Of a stretch of 64,000 bases of DNA, positions 1 through 8,348 are shown piece by piece. Every line of letters starts with the position of its first letter. Positions within the stretch are counted from its first letter, which is position 1. A program made the translations under genes and the position numbers. Origin of the DNA: Amycolatopsis keratiniphila subsp. keratiniphila. Its GTDB lineage: Bacteria > Actinomycetota > Actinomycetes > Mycobacteriales > Pseudonocardiaceae. The stretch is taken from the NCBI RefSeq assembly GCF_001620365.2, contig NZ_LQMT02000052.1, positions 32,253-96,252 on the forward strand, in the 5' to 3' direction. The notes under the pieces were generated by a model. It saw only the letters and a list, made by a program, of their open reading frames with translations, did no database searches and was not told where the DNA came from.

Positions 1-201
1 CGCGACCAGCAGGACCGCGACGTCGAAGATCCACTTGTTCTCGCTGAGCGCGTACTCGCTGATGGTGCGGCGGACCGGGCTGATGTCGCTGGTGGCGGGG
101 AGGACCTGCAGCAACAGGATCAGCAGCGCTCCGCCGGCGACGGAGACCACGGCGGCCAGCAGGGCCAGCGGTGACCTGGCGGTGACCTGGGGCGTCGTCA
201 T
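1..201 (-). CDS. DUF998 family membrane protein, N-terminal part only
   Basis: The reverse strand reads from an ATG at 201 to the window edge without a stop (67 codons, truncated by the window). The visible part begins MTTPQVTARSPLALLAAVV, has one hydrophobic helix at about residues 12-32, and then SDISPVRRTISEYALSENKW, which resembles the conserved region after the first helix in DUF998 proteins. These are multi-pass membrane proteins of unknown function. A second hydrophobic stretch starts at the edge. It is divergent from the carboxypeptidase gene, with a 235-bp intergenic region. The family call rests on the short motif only. Confidence 0.7.
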   Translation of the reverse strand, partial: MTTPQVTARSPLALLAAVVSVAGGALLILLLQVLPATSDISPVRRTISEYALSENKWIFDVAVLLVA

Positions 202-436
202 GGTTGAAAGGTAACCGCCCATCCTGAAGGTTTTCTTAGGCCGACCTGTCGGAATCGACAGGAAAGTCCGATTGTACGGCGCGCGTACCGGTGATCGTTC
301 CGGTACGGACGGTGAGATCGTTGGGCCGAAAGAGGTGTAGGCGACTTGTGGCGGGTCCCTCCGGCGGGGTCGCGGGTCTAGGGTCTCGCTACCGGTGACC
401 TCACCCGGTCACCGGACTGTCCAAGGAGGTCAGTCT
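202..436. promoter_or_regulatory. Divergent intergenic region upstream of the M14 carboxypeptidase
   Basis: No gene is seen in these 235 bp between divergent genes. A TAGGGT -10-like box lies at 379-384 on the plus strand, about 53 nt before the chosen carboxypeptidase start. A strong ribosome site AAGGAGGT lies at 423-430. A small hairpin CTGTCG-gaat-CGACAG sits at 246-261. No convincing -35 box was recognised. Confidence 0.4.
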
Positions 437-2935
437 GTGGGGTATTCACCAAACCGGCGAAGAGCGGGATGGACCGCGGCGACCCTGGTACTCGCCGGGG
501 CCTTCGTGGCACTTCCGTCGGCCACGACGGCGGGGGCCGCGGACAACGTGGTGCGAGCCGACAAGGCCGTGCCGCGTTCCTGTTTCGCCGCGCTGCAGAA
601 GCCGGGTACGCCCGGCACCGATCGGCGCGAGTTCACGTCCACAGTAGACGGTCTGTTGCAGGCGCGCCTGGCGCCGCGCGGCGGCACCGAGGGCGACTGG
701 GACCTCGCGGTCTTCGACAAGACCACCGGTGCCGTGGTCGCCGCGTCCGCCGCGTTGCGCAGCCACGAGCTCGCCGAAGGCTTCGTGAAGAAGGACCAGA
801 AACTCGTCGTGCAGACCTGCCGGTACGACGGCCGGACGCGCGACGCGGTACTGGGGGTCGACTTCCTCTCGCTCACGCCGCAGGGGACCCCGACCGGTGC
901 CGCGCCCGCGCCGCAGCGCGCCGAACTGGTCCGGGTCGAGACACCCGCCAAGCAGGACAAGGACAAGCTCCTCCGGCTCGGGCTGGACGTCACGGAGAAG
1001 GCCGACGCCACCGGTGTGCAGGTCGTCCTCGCCAACGACGCCGACCGCAAGACGCTGGCGGACAACGGCTTCAAGGCGAAGGTGATCGACGGCGACCTTT
1101 CGGCGCGGTCGATCCAGAACGCCAAGACCGACCGCGAGTACGCCGCGAAGACGCCGGGCTCCACCCTGCCGTCCGGGCGTACGAGCTACCGGCACCTCTA
1201 CGACTACCAGTTCGAGGTCAAGGAACTGGCCCGCAAGAACCCCGGCCTGGTCACGGCGTTCACGCTGCCGCAGCCGACCTGGGAAGGCCGCGACGTCCTC
1301 GGCCTCGAGATCGCGACCGACGTCAAGAACATCGCCGACGGCAAACCCGTCAACTTCACCATGGGCGTGCACCACGCCCGTGAGTGGCCGGCGGGCGAGC
1401 ACGCCATGGAATGGGCCCACGAACTGGTCAAGGGCTACACCGGCAACAACGCCGAGATCCGCGGCCTGGTCGGCCGGACGCGCAACATCATCGTGCCGAT
1501 CGTCAACCCCGACGGCTTCGAAATCTCCCGCGAGGCCGAGCCCAGGGGCGACTTCTCGCGTTTCGACTACGAGATGAAGCGCAAGAACTGCAACGTCAAC
1601 GACTCGCCCAAGGAGTTCGCGACGGGCGTCTGCAAGGCCAACCCCGGCGGCCGTGAACGCGGCACCGACCCGAACCGCAACTACGCGGGCTTCTGGGGCG
1701 GCGCCGGCGCGTCGACCCTGTGGCGCAGCGACACGTTCCGCGGTGCCGGCCCGTTCTCCGAGCCCGAGACGCAGAACGTCCGCTCGATCGTGTCGAACCG
1801 CCAGGTGACCAACCTGATCACGCTGCACACCTTCTCGAACCTGGTGCTGCGTGTCCCGGGTGTCGCCGCCGTCCGCCCGCCGCTCGACGAGCCGGCGTAC
1901 AAGGCGCTCGGCGACAAGATGGCCTCGCGCAACGGATACACCAGCCAGCCCTCGTGGGCGCTCTACGACACGACCGGCTCGACCGAGGACTGGTCGTACT
2001 GGGCCACCGGTGGCTGGGGCTTCACCTTCGAGGTCGGTCCGAACGAGTTCCACCCGCCGTTCGCCGAGGGTGTCGTCGCCGAGTACACCGGTGTCGCCCC
2101 CGCCGCGGGCGCGGGCAAGGGCGGAAACCGTGCCGCGTTCATCGATATGCTGGCCAACACCGCCGACCCGGCGGCGCACTCGACGCTGATCGGTACGGCG
2201 CCGAAGGGCTACCAGCTGAAGCTGCACAAGACGTTCCAGACGCCGACCTCCCCGGTGGTGCAGCCGGACGGCTCGACGAAGCCGCCGATCTACGTGACCG
2301 ACGACCTGAACTCGTCGCTGTCGTCGACCGGTGGCCGGTTCGCGTGGTCGATCAACCCGTCGACCCGCCCCTACGTCGCGGGCCGCTACGGCCGCGAGCC
2401 GCAGGGACCGGCGCAGCCCGCGATCCAGGCCGTGAACCCGGCCGGGGTCCCGGCGATCAACCAGAACTACCCGACGGACCCGACCTCGGAGAGCTTCACC
2501 TTCCGCGTGGACGGGCTCCCCAAGGTCGACAACGGGAAGTTCAGCGTCGACGTCAAGTGGGCGAGCCAGGACACCGACTGGGACCTGTACGTCTTCGACG
2601 CCGCGGGCAACATGGTGTCGTCGTCGGCGAACGGTTCGACCACGGAAGAGCACGCGATCCTGTACGACCCGCCCGCCGGGGAATACCGGGCCGTGCTGGT
2701 GAACTACTCGCAGGCGAATCCGTCCACTGTGGACGATTGGACCGGCGGTGTGTCGTTCCAGTCGCCGATCCCGCCGACCTACGGTCCGAAGGAGGCGTAC
2801 CAGCTGACCTGTACGTCGCCGAAGGGCAAGCTCGTCGGGCTGACGGACGTGTACATCGACCGCGGCCAGACGGTCGACGTCGGTGAGGTGTGCACCCGGT
2901 CGGCGCGGGCCAAGAAGGAGCGCTCGGTCCGGTAG
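437..2935 (+). CDS. Secreted M14 zinc carboxypeptidase with a C-terminal PPC-like domain
   Basis: Extracellular metallocarboxypeptidase (832 aa), expected to trim C-terminal residues from peptides. GTG 437 was chosen because AAGGAGGT ends 6 nt before it and the protein then opens with a short RRR-hydrophobic signal peptide and an Ala-rich cleavage region near residue 34; an in-frame GTG at 395 lacks a ribosome site. M14 features: zinc motif HARE (His313, Glu316), NPDGFE, DPNRNY, the third zinc His in LHTFSN, and catalytic Glu in FEVGPNEFHPPF. The C-terminal 150 residues resemble a bacterial pre-peptidase C-terminal domain (DTDWDLYVFDAAGN). A shorter matching piece (GDWDLAVFDKTTG) lies near residue 90, before the catalytic domain. 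The gene is monocistronic and followed by palindromes. Confidence 0.9.
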   Translation: MGYSPNRRRAGWTAATLVLAGAFVALPSATTAGAADNVVRADKAVPRSCFAALQKPGTPGTDRREFTSTVDGLLQARLAPRGGTEGDWDLAVFDKTTGAVVAASAALRSHELAEGFVKKDQKLVVQTCRYDGRTRDAVLGVDFLSLTPQGTPTGAAPAPQRAELVRVETPAKQDKDKLLRLGLDVTEKADATGVQVVLANDADRKTLADNGFKAKVIDGDLSARSIQNAKTDREYAAKTPGSTLPSGRTSYRHLYDYQFEVKELARKNPGLVTAFTLPQPTWEGRDVLGLEIATDVKNIADGKPVNFTMGVHHAREWPAGEHAMEWAHELVKGYTGNNAEIRGLVGRTRNIIVPIVNPDGFEISREAEPRGDFSRFDYEMKRKNCNVNDSPKEFATGVCKANPGGRERGTDPNRNYAGFWGGAGASTLWRSDTFRGAGPFSEPETQNVRSIVSNRQVTNLITLHTFSNLVLRVPGVAAVRPPLDEPAYKALGDKMASRNGYTSQPSWALYDTTGSTEDWSYWATGGWGFTFEVGPNEFHPPFAEGVVAEYTGVAPAAGAGKGGNRAAFIDMLANTADPAAHSTLIGTAPKGYQLKLHKTFQTPTSPVVQPDGSTKPPIYVTDDLNSSLSSTGGRFAWSINPSTRPYVAGRYGREPQGPAQPAIQAVNPAGVPAINQNYPTDPTSESFTFRVDGLPKVDNGKFSVDVKWASQDTDWDLYVFDAAGNMVSSSANGSTTEEHAILYDPPAGEYRAVLVNYSQANPSTVDDWTGGVSFQSPIPPTYGPKEAYQLTCTSPKGKLVGLTDVYIDRGQTVDVGEVCTRSARAKKERSVR

Positions 2936-2982
2936 TTCCTCGCTTCACGCGCGTACGTTCGGTGCCGGCACCGGCGTGCTAG

Positions 2983-3025
2983 GAACGGTCCTTTCCTTGC
3001 GAATTTTGCAAGGAAAGGACCGTTC
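2983..3025. repeat. Palindrome with 18-bp perfect stem and 7-nt loop
   Basis: Arms 2983-3000 and 3008-3025 are perfect reverse complements (core GGTCCTTTCCTTGC) around the loop GAATTTT. It lies 48 bp after the carboxypeptidase stop and may act as its terminator, though no U-tract follows. It belongs with the other intergenic 7-nt-loop palindromes of this window. Confidence 0.8.
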
Positions 3026-3077
3026 ATTGCATCAGAGAGGGTCCGGAGCCGCGTTCGCCACACCGCTCCGCTACGGG

Positions 3078-3134
3078 ATGTCGCGAAAGCCACTTTCGGG
3101 ACGTCTGATGTCTCGAAAGTGGCTTTCGCGACAT
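3078..3134. repeat. Palindrome, 25-nt arms, loop GTCTGAT
   Basis: Arms 3078-3102 and 3110-3134 pair with few mismatches around a 7-nt loop GTCTGAT, the reverse complement of ATCAGAC seen as a loop at 61555-61561. Each arm contains CGAAAG-CCA-CTTTCG, itself a small palindrome, as in the unit at 3160-3212. Confidence 0.8.
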
Positions 3135-3159
3135 GGGAGCGCTGACAGGACTCAGCAGC

Positions 3160-3212
3160 GTTGCGAAAGCCACTTTCGCAACCTTCAACGTTGCGAAAGT
3201 GGCTTTCGCAAC
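3160..3212. repeat. Inverted pair of the 23-nt GTTGCGAAAG unit, copy 1
   Basis: Two 23-nt units in inverted orientation (3160-3182 and 3190-3212) flank CTTCAAC, which reads GTTGAAG on the other strand. Each unit is itself a hairpin: GTTGCGAAAG and CTTTCGCAAC around a 3-nt centre. The sequence can fold as one long stem or as two short hairpins. Near-identical copies lie at 20521-20573 and 21625-21677. It sits between the convergent carboxypeptidase and J-domain genes; the whole 306-bp gap 2936-3241 holds only these three palindromes. Confidence 0.85.
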
Positions 3213-3241
3213 GTCGCTCCGCCGGCAAGCGGCCCGGAACA

Positions 3242-4321
3242 TCAGACGGTGCCGGCCACCCGGTCCCGCACCACCCGCATGGTCGCCGCGTCCACAGTGG
3301 ACGGCTCCGCCGCCAGCCAGCCGCCGATCTCGTGCAGGAACTGCTCCGGCGTCATCGGCGGCGCGGGGGAGGGATCGTCGAGATCCGTGGTGATCTCCCC
3401 GGTCCGGCTCGGGTACACGACCATCGCCCCGCGCAGCGTGACACCGGGCAGGACCCGCCGGAACTCGGCGAGGCTTTCGGTCAACCTGCTCCCGCCGCCG
3501 CGGAAGGCGCGGCCGTTGCGCAGCAGGCGGTCGTCGTCCCCGGTTTCGTAGTGTCCCGGCAGCCACAGTTTCGATTCCACGAGCACGAGCCGCTTCCCGC
3601 ACAGCACCGCGTGGTCGACGTCGGCGAACACCGAGTCCGGCCACGAGAGGCCGTGGAAGATCCGCGCGCCGGGCAGCCGGGTCAGATAGCGCTCGAGCAT
3701 GTCGGCGGTGAGGCGCTCGGCGAGTTCGTCGCTCTCGACGCCGGGGGTGCCGAACACGCGTTTCCCGCCGAATTCGGCGGCGAACCGGTTCTTGGCGCGG
3801 GAGGCGGCCAGATAGCCACGCGCGAGCCGTTGCACCAGCAGGGCGGTTCCGGCGGTCAGGAGCAGCCAGACGATCAGCGTGGGCGCCGAGAACCCGACGC
3901 CGGTCAGCACCGGCAGCAGGACCAGCACCATCCCGCCGACCGCCGCCACCACGGGGGTGTGCCCGGGGCCGCGACGGCGGCCGTGGCGCACGCGCTCGTC
4001 CTGTGCGGCGAACTCCCACCATTCGAGGTCGTCCGGATCGATCACGACCGGCTCGGGTTCGTAGCCCGGTTCTTCGCCGAAGCGGCGCCGCGGCCGCGGC
4101 CGGATCGGGGCGCGCACCGAGCGCCCGCCCGCGTCGTAGCCCGCGCGCCGCATCGGATCGCTGAGCGTGTCGTAGGCCTCGCGGACCAGCTGGAACGTGA
4201 GGGCGGACCCGCCGGTGTCCGGGTGATGCGACTTCGCCAGCCGCCGGTACGCGGTCTTGATCTCGTTGACCGAGGCGGCCTTGCCCACCCCGAGCACCTC
4301 GTAATAGTCGACGTCGGGCAC
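3242..4321 (-). CDS. J-domain membrane protein with NERD-like nuclease-related domain
   Basis: A 359-aa protein that appears to join three modules. The J domain covers about residues 4-65 (YYEVLGV at the start, HPD at 33-35), the module that stimulates DnaK/Hsp70 ATPase. Two adjacent hydrophobic helices follow at about 135-185. A C-terminal domain with VDHAVLCGKRLVLVESKLW recalls the NERD core, where the Asp and the ESK/EVK lysine belong to a nuclease-like fold. No DnaJ G/F or zinc-finger region is present. GTG 4321 was chosen because GGAGGT lies at 4331-4336; longer in-frame extensions have no J-domain homology. The cellular role is not known to me; tethering Hsp70 at the membrane is inference. 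It is divergent from the hydrolase at 4506. Confidence 0.75.
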   Translation of the reverse strand: MPDVDYYEVLGVGKAASVNEIKTAYRRLAKSHHPDTGGSALTFQLVREAYDTLSDPMRRAGYDAGGRSVRAPIRPRPRRRFGEEPGYEPEPVVIDPDDLEWWEFAAQDERVRHGRRRGPGHTPVVAAVGGMVLVLLPVLTGVGFSAPTLIVWLLLTAGTALLVQRLARGYLAASRAKNRFAAEFGGKRVFGTPGVESDELAERLTADMLERYLTRLPGARIFHGLSWPDSVFADVDHAVLCGKRLVLVESKLWLPGHYETGDDDRLLRNGRAFRGGGSRLTESLAEFRRVLPGVTLRGAMVVYPSRTGEITTDLDDPSPAPPMTPEQFLHEIGGWLAAEPSTVDAATMRVVRDRVAGTV

Positions 4322-4505
4322 GGGCGGTTCACCTCCAAAGGGCCGGGCCGCAACACTATTCGGCCGCCGCCGCCGGGTCGCAACCACCTCCGCGGCGCGT
4401 CGGGGTGACGTCGCGGGCATACTGTTTCGCTTGTGGCGGAACGAGGTCCGCCTCCGCCGCGTCCTGGATATCGTGGAGATCGACAGCACACGAGGAAGGA
4501 TCGCG

Positions 4506-5339
4506 GTGGGAGAACCGGTCACGGGCACGGCCGCTGGGGTGCCGTTCACCGTCTTGCCGCCATCTGCCGAGGTCAGCGGACCCGCGCCGGTGGTCGTCGC
4601 CTGGCACATGATCGACGCGCCCCGCTCCGACGCGGCGTTCGCGGCCGCGTTGCCGCTGGCGGGGGCGCCGGCGTGGCGGGTGTATCTCGGAATGCCGTTG
4701 TGCGGCGCGAGAATGGTCGACGGCAGCATGGACGCGGTGGTGGAACGGGCCGTCCGGGACTCGGTGCTCGCCTATGCCGACCCGTTCGTCCGGCAGGCGG
4801 CGCTGGAATTCCCCGCCGCACTGGCTGAGCTGCGGGAACGCTTCGGGTTCGACACCTCGCGGATGGCCGTCGTAGGCGGTTCCCTCGGCGGTGCGGTGGC
4901 GCTCACGATCCTTGCCACGAGGGAGATCCCGGTGCGGGCCGCCGCGCTGGTCAACCCCGCCGTCCGGGCGCGGTCGCTGGTCGGCGTGGTGGAAACCATG
5001 CTGGAAAAGCCCTATTCGTGGACGGACGAAGCGAACCAAGCGGCGGATCAACTCGACTTCGTCGCACGATCGGGTGAAATCTCGGCCAGGGATACGCAGG
5101 TTCCGCTGCTGGTCGTCAGCGGAGAAGAGGATTTCCCGACGTTCCGCGCGGACGCCGACGAACTCGTCGACGCGTTGCGTGCCCGGTACTCCGTGGCCGA
5201 CGACGTCCGGTTGCGCAGGCTCCCGGGCCTCGCTCACCCGCTCGCCGAAGACCCGGGCATCGAGCCCGCGCCGCAGTTGCCCATCGCGAAACTGGTGGAC
5301 GACCAGGTCGCCGAGTGGCTGGTTCGCCACCTGGGCTGA
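4506..5339 (+). CDS. Alpha/beta hydrolase family protein
   Basis: A 277-aa cytoplasmic alpha/beta hydrolase-fold protein. The nucleophile elbow is GGSLGG and the candidate acid and histidine lie in VVSGEEDFP and LPGLAHPLAED. The N-terminal strand region PVVVAWHMIDAPRSDAAF is unusual, with a His where an oxyanion HG is common. Start GTG 4506 is preceded by AGGAAGGA at 4493-4500; the longer in-frame ORF from 4431 lacks this. The substrate cannot be told. It converges on the small membrane operon, with 6 bp between stops. Confidence 0.75.
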   Translation: MGEPVTGTAAGVPFTVLPPSAEVSGPAPVVVAWHMIDAPRSDAAFAAALPLAGAPAWRVYLGMPLCGARMVDGSMDAVVERAVRDSVLAYADPFVRQAALEFPAALAELRERFGFDTSRMAVVGGSLGGAVALTILATREIPVRAAALVNPAVRARSLVGVVETMLEKPYSWTDEANQAADQLDFVARSGEISARDTQVPLLVVSGEEDFPTFRADADELVDALRARYSVADDVRLRRLPGLAHPLAEDPGIEPAPQLPIAKLVDDQVAEWLVRHLG

Positions 5340-5345
5340 CGCGCG

Positions 5346-5786
5346 TCAGCAGGCCGGTGACGGCACCGACCGGGCCGGTCCGAATTCCAGGCGCAGCTTG
5401 TCGGTCTTGGGGATCACGAACGCGACGCCGGTCGAGGCCCGCCAGTTCGCCGGGAGGAAGACGTACTGGCCGCTGGACTGCAGCAGCAGCTTCAGCCCGG
5501 TGTACCGGTATTTGTAGGCCGATCCGGGGTCCGCGCATTTCACCTGCGCGACACCGTTCGCGGCGAGATTGAGGCTTTCCGCGCTGTACAGCGTCGCGGC
5601 CGGTCTGGCCGGGATCACCGTGGAGGCCTCGAAGGCGCGGCTCGTGCCGACGGCTCCCGAGTAGTCGCCGACCGCCCAGAAGAGGCCGATGCTCACCAGG
5701 ACGTAACCGGTGACCAGCTCCGCGACACTCGACCGGGCGCTTCCGGTCCTGCGTGAGGTCCAGTGACGCCAGGAGAACAGCGCCAT
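5346..5786 (-). CDS. Small single-pass membrane protein, third gene of lipoprotein operon
   Basis: A 146-aa protein of unknown family. A basic N-terminus (RRTGSARSS) is followed by one membrane segment at about residues 22-42, and a C-terminal about 100-residue extracytoplasmic part with two cysteines (CADPGS and the terminal PSPAC). Its ATG overlaps the stop of the upstream gene by one base (TGATG), implying translational coupling. No function is recognised; its neighbours suggest a small envelope complex. Confidence 0.6.
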   Translation of the reverse strand: MALFSWRHWTSRRTGSARSSVAELVTGYVLVSIGLFWAVGDYSGAVGTSRAFEASTVIPARPAATLYSAESLNLAANGVAQVKCADPGSAYKYRYTGLKLLLQSSGQYVFLPANWRASTGVAFVIPKTDKLRLEFGPARSVPSPAC

Positions 5787-6268
5787 CAGGACCCGATCGC
5801 GAAGCCGACCCCCGGAACTCCGGGGCGGTCGCGAAAGGGTTCCGGGTCGAGCGCGATCGCCGTCGTCCCGGCCAGCAGCGCGAGGCCGAGGACACCGGCG
5901 ACGGGGGAGCAGATCCGCAACAGTCGGGCCCAGGAAGCCTCGCCGAGGCGGATCTTCAGGAACCTGGTCAGGACGAGGAAGAGCAGGGCGGCGCCCGCGG
6001 CCGCGGTCAGGGGCAGGAGCACCCCGTCGACGCCGCGCCCGAAGATCTCGTCCGGTGTCTGGCCGAGCAGGGTGTAGTGCACGCGGAAGTAGCCGAAGTA
6101 CGTCTGCGTGGAGACGAGCCCGAAGTAGTAGAGCAGCGCGGTGAGCAGGGTCGTGTTGGCCAGGACCGTGCCGACCAGCTTGAGCGCGTGTCCCGGGCCC
6201 GCCGCGGATTCGGGCTCCGGAGGCGCGGGGGCGCGCAGGCCCCGCCGTAGTGGCCGCCGGGTACTCAT
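5786..6268 (-). CDS. Multi-pass membrane protein, second gene of lipoprotein operon
   Basis: A 160-aa protein with three or four hydrophobic segments (LVGTVLANTTLLTALLYYFGL near 35-55, LLPLTAAAGAALLFLVLTRFL near 90-110, and a helix near 125-145). ATG 6268 was chosen because it overlaps the upstream lipoprotein stop as ATGA; the longer ORF extends into that gene. The segment YFGYFRVHYTLLGQTPDEIFGRGVDG between helices is typical of uncharacterised actinobacterial membrane proteins, but I do not recognise a named family. Confidence 0.6.
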   Translation of the reverse strand: MSTRRPLRRGLRAPAPPEPESAAGPGHALKLVGTVLANTTLLTALLYYFGLVSTQTYFGYFRVHYTLLGQTPDEIFGRGVDGVLLPLTAAAGAALLFLVLTRFLKIRLGEASWARLLRICSPVAGVLGLALLAGTTAIALDPEPFRDRPGVPGVGFAIGS

Positions 6269-6747
6269 CCGCCCGTGGTTTCGCTCGGCGGCGTGCTTTC
6301 CGACTTCGGCGGCGCCGAGCTTTCCTCCGTGGTCCCGGTTTCGCAGGCCCTGGCGTGGATCTTGACCGTCTTGCCGGGATACACCGGATTCGGGCCGATA
6401 CCGCGGATGCAGTTCCCCTCGCCCACGACCTCGACCGTTACCCCGCACCGCCGGGAGCTCTTGCAGAGGCGCTCGAGGTTCTGCTCGATCGCGCCTTTGG
6501 CGGTCTCGGGGTCGGTGCCAAGCAGGTCGCTGTTGTATCCGATCGGGCTCCCGGGCACGAGACCGGGCGGTGGAGAGTCCTTCGTCGGGATCGTCTCGGA
6601 CGACGCCGTCGGGGCCGTCTCCGTGGTGATCCCGCTGTCGGTCGTCAGATCACCCGGTGCCGTGTCGCGGGGCGTGGCCGTCCCGCCGCAGGCCGTCGCG
6701 AACCCGAGAGCGGCGATCGCCATCGCCGTGCTGAACAGCCGTTTCAT
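6265..6747 (-). CDS. Probable secreted lipoprotein, first gene of a three-gene membrane operon
   Basis: A 160-aa protein starting MKRLFSTAMAIAALGFATAC; the Cys at residue 20 fits a lipoprotein attachment site, although -3 is Ala rather than Leu. A Thr/Ser/Pro-rich linker follows, then a compact domain with paired cysteines (CKSSRRCGVTV, GNCIRG, HARAC) and a repeated low-complexity Ser/Pro/Thr tail. ATG 6747 was preferred because it begins the signal peptide and has GTGAGG upstream. The stop overlaps the next start by 4 nt. Function unknown. Confidence 0.6.
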   Translation of the reverse strand: MKRLFSTAMAIAALGFATACGGTATPRDTAPGDLTTDSGITTETAPTASSETIPTKDSPPPGLVPGSPIGYNSDLLGTDPETAKGAIEQNLERLCKSSRRCGVTVEVVGEGNCIRGIGPNPVYPGKTVKIHARACETGTTEESSAPPKSESTPPSETTGG

Positions 6748-6938
6748 GGACCTCACCGTCCTTGAGGAAGACGCCCTTCTGGATAAGGACGCGGAACGAG
6801 TGGCCCCTGATACGTCCCGGCTTGGTCCATTCGGGCGTATTCCCCGGGTGGACCAGTGCACGACAACTTCGCCGCGTGGCCTTCCGACACGCCCGAAATT
6901 ATGTTAAGAAACTTTACTAACTAACAGGGAGGCGCGTT

Positions 6939-8348
6939 TTGAGTTCATCCCCGCGGCCGGGGCTCGAGCGGAAGATCGGGCCGCTCCAGGCGACCGCCAT
7001 CAACATGACCCAGATGTGCGGGATCGGCCCGTTCGTCACCATCCCCGCGATGGTGGTGACCCTCGGCGGTCCGCAGGCCATGTTCGGCTGGCTCATCGGC
7101 GCGGTCATCGCGCTGGCCGACGGCCTCATCTGGGCCGAACTCGGCGCCGCCCTCCCGGGCGCCGGGGGAACCTACGTCTACCTGCGCGAGGCGTTCGGCG
7201 TCCGCACCGGCAGGCTCATGCCGTTCCTCTTCGCCTGGAGCGCGGTGCTGTTCATTCCGCTGATCATGTCCACCGGCATCATCGGCCTGGTCCAGTACCT
7301 CGGGTACCTGGTGCCCGGCGTGGCCGACGACGGCGGGACGACGACGCTCGGCAAGGTGATCGGTCTCGGCATCATCGCCCTGATCGTGCTGGCGTTGTTC
7401 CGCAAGATCGGCGAGATCGGGAAGCTGACCACCGTCCTGTTCGGCATCATGCTGTTCGCCGCGCTCTCGGTGATCGTCGCGGCCTTCACGCATTTCGACG
7501 GCGCGCAAGCGTTCGCCTTCACCCCGGGCGCGTTCTCGTTCGGCGGCGGCGCGTTCTGGGCCGGGCTCGGCGCGGGCCTGATCATCGCCATCTACGACTA
7601 CCTCGGCTACAACACCAGCGCCTACCTCGGCGGCGAGGTGCGTGACCCGGGCCGGACGCTGCCGCGCTCGATCATCCTGTCGATCCTCGGCATCATGAGC
7701 CTGTACTTCCTGCTGCAGCTCGGTGTCCTCGGCTCGATCCCGTTGGAAGAGCTGAAGAACGCCACTTCGGTCGCCTCCACCGTGCTCGAACAGGCGTGGG
7801 GCACGGGCGCGGCCAAGGTCATCACCGTGTTCATCGTGATCGCCGCGATCGGTTCGGTGTTCGCGGGCCTGCTCGGCGGATCGCGGGTCCCGTTCGAGGC
7901 CGCGCGCGACAAGGTGTTCCTGCCGGTCTTCGCCAGGCTGCACCCGAAACTGAACCTGCCGACCGCCGGTGTGCTGACGATGGGTGCCATCGCCGCGATC
8001 GGCTCGCTGTTCACCCTGACCGCGGTGATCAACGCGGCGGTGACGGTGCTGGTGCTCATCCAGTCGCTCGCGCAGGTCGCGGCGATCGTGGTGCTGCGGC
8101 GGCGACGGCCGGAGCTGGAGCGGCCGTACCGCCAATGGCTCTACCCGATCCCGACGATCATCGCGCTGCTCGGCTGGGTCTACATCTACTTCTCCGCGAC
8201 CTGGCTCTCGATCGGGCTTTCGGTGGGCTGGATCGTGCTGGGCGTGGCCGCGTTCCTCGCCTACGCGAAGGCGGAACGCGTGTGGCCGTTCGGGCCCAAG
8301 GGGATTCAGGAATCGTTCGCGGGGGCGACAGAGGGGAACGGGAAGTGA
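6939..8348 (+). CDS. APC superfamily amino acid permease
   Basis: A 469-aa membrane transporter of the amino acid-polyamine-organocation superfamily, with about 12 hydrophobic helices. The first-helix signature is MTQMCGIGPFVTIPAM, followed by LADGLIWAELGAALPGAGGTYVYL (helix 2-3) and the conserved IYDYLGYNTSAYLGGEVRDP. Start TTG 6939 is set by AGGGAGG at 6926-6932. The stop overlaps the start of the ROK-family gene (GTGA), so the two are one operon; the permease may import the substrate of that kinase, or the pairing may be incidental. The region before the start is AT-richer than average and probably holds the promoter. Confidence 0.88.
   Translation: MSSSPRPGLERKIGPLQATAINMTQMCGIGPFVTIPAMVVTLGGPQAMFGWLIGAVIALADGLIWAELGAALPGAGGTYVYLREAFGVRTGRLMPFLFAWSAVLFIPLIMSTGIIGLVQYLGYLVPGVADDGGTTTLGKVIGLGIIALIVLALFRKIGEIGKLTTVLFGIMLFAALSVIVAAFTHFDGAQAFAFTPGAFSFGGGAFWAGLGAGLIIAIYDYLGYNTSAYLGGEVRDPGRTLPRSIILSILGIMSLYFLLQLGVLGSIPLEELKNATSVASTVLEQAWGTGAAKVITVFIVIAAIGSVFAGLLGGSRVPFEAARDKVFLPVFARLHPKLNLPTAGVLTMGAIAAIGSLFTLTAVINAAVTVLVLIQSLAQVAAIVVLRRRRPELERPYRQWLYPIPTIIALLGWVYIYFSATWLSIGLSVGWIVLGVAAFLAYAKAERVWPFGPKGIQESFAGATEGNGK

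Noticed and set aside
446..2653. 735-codon minus-strand frame opposite the carboxypeptidase.
   Set aside because: Low-complexity Arg/Val/Asp-rich translation without motifs; the plus strand has a signal peptide and full M14 active site.
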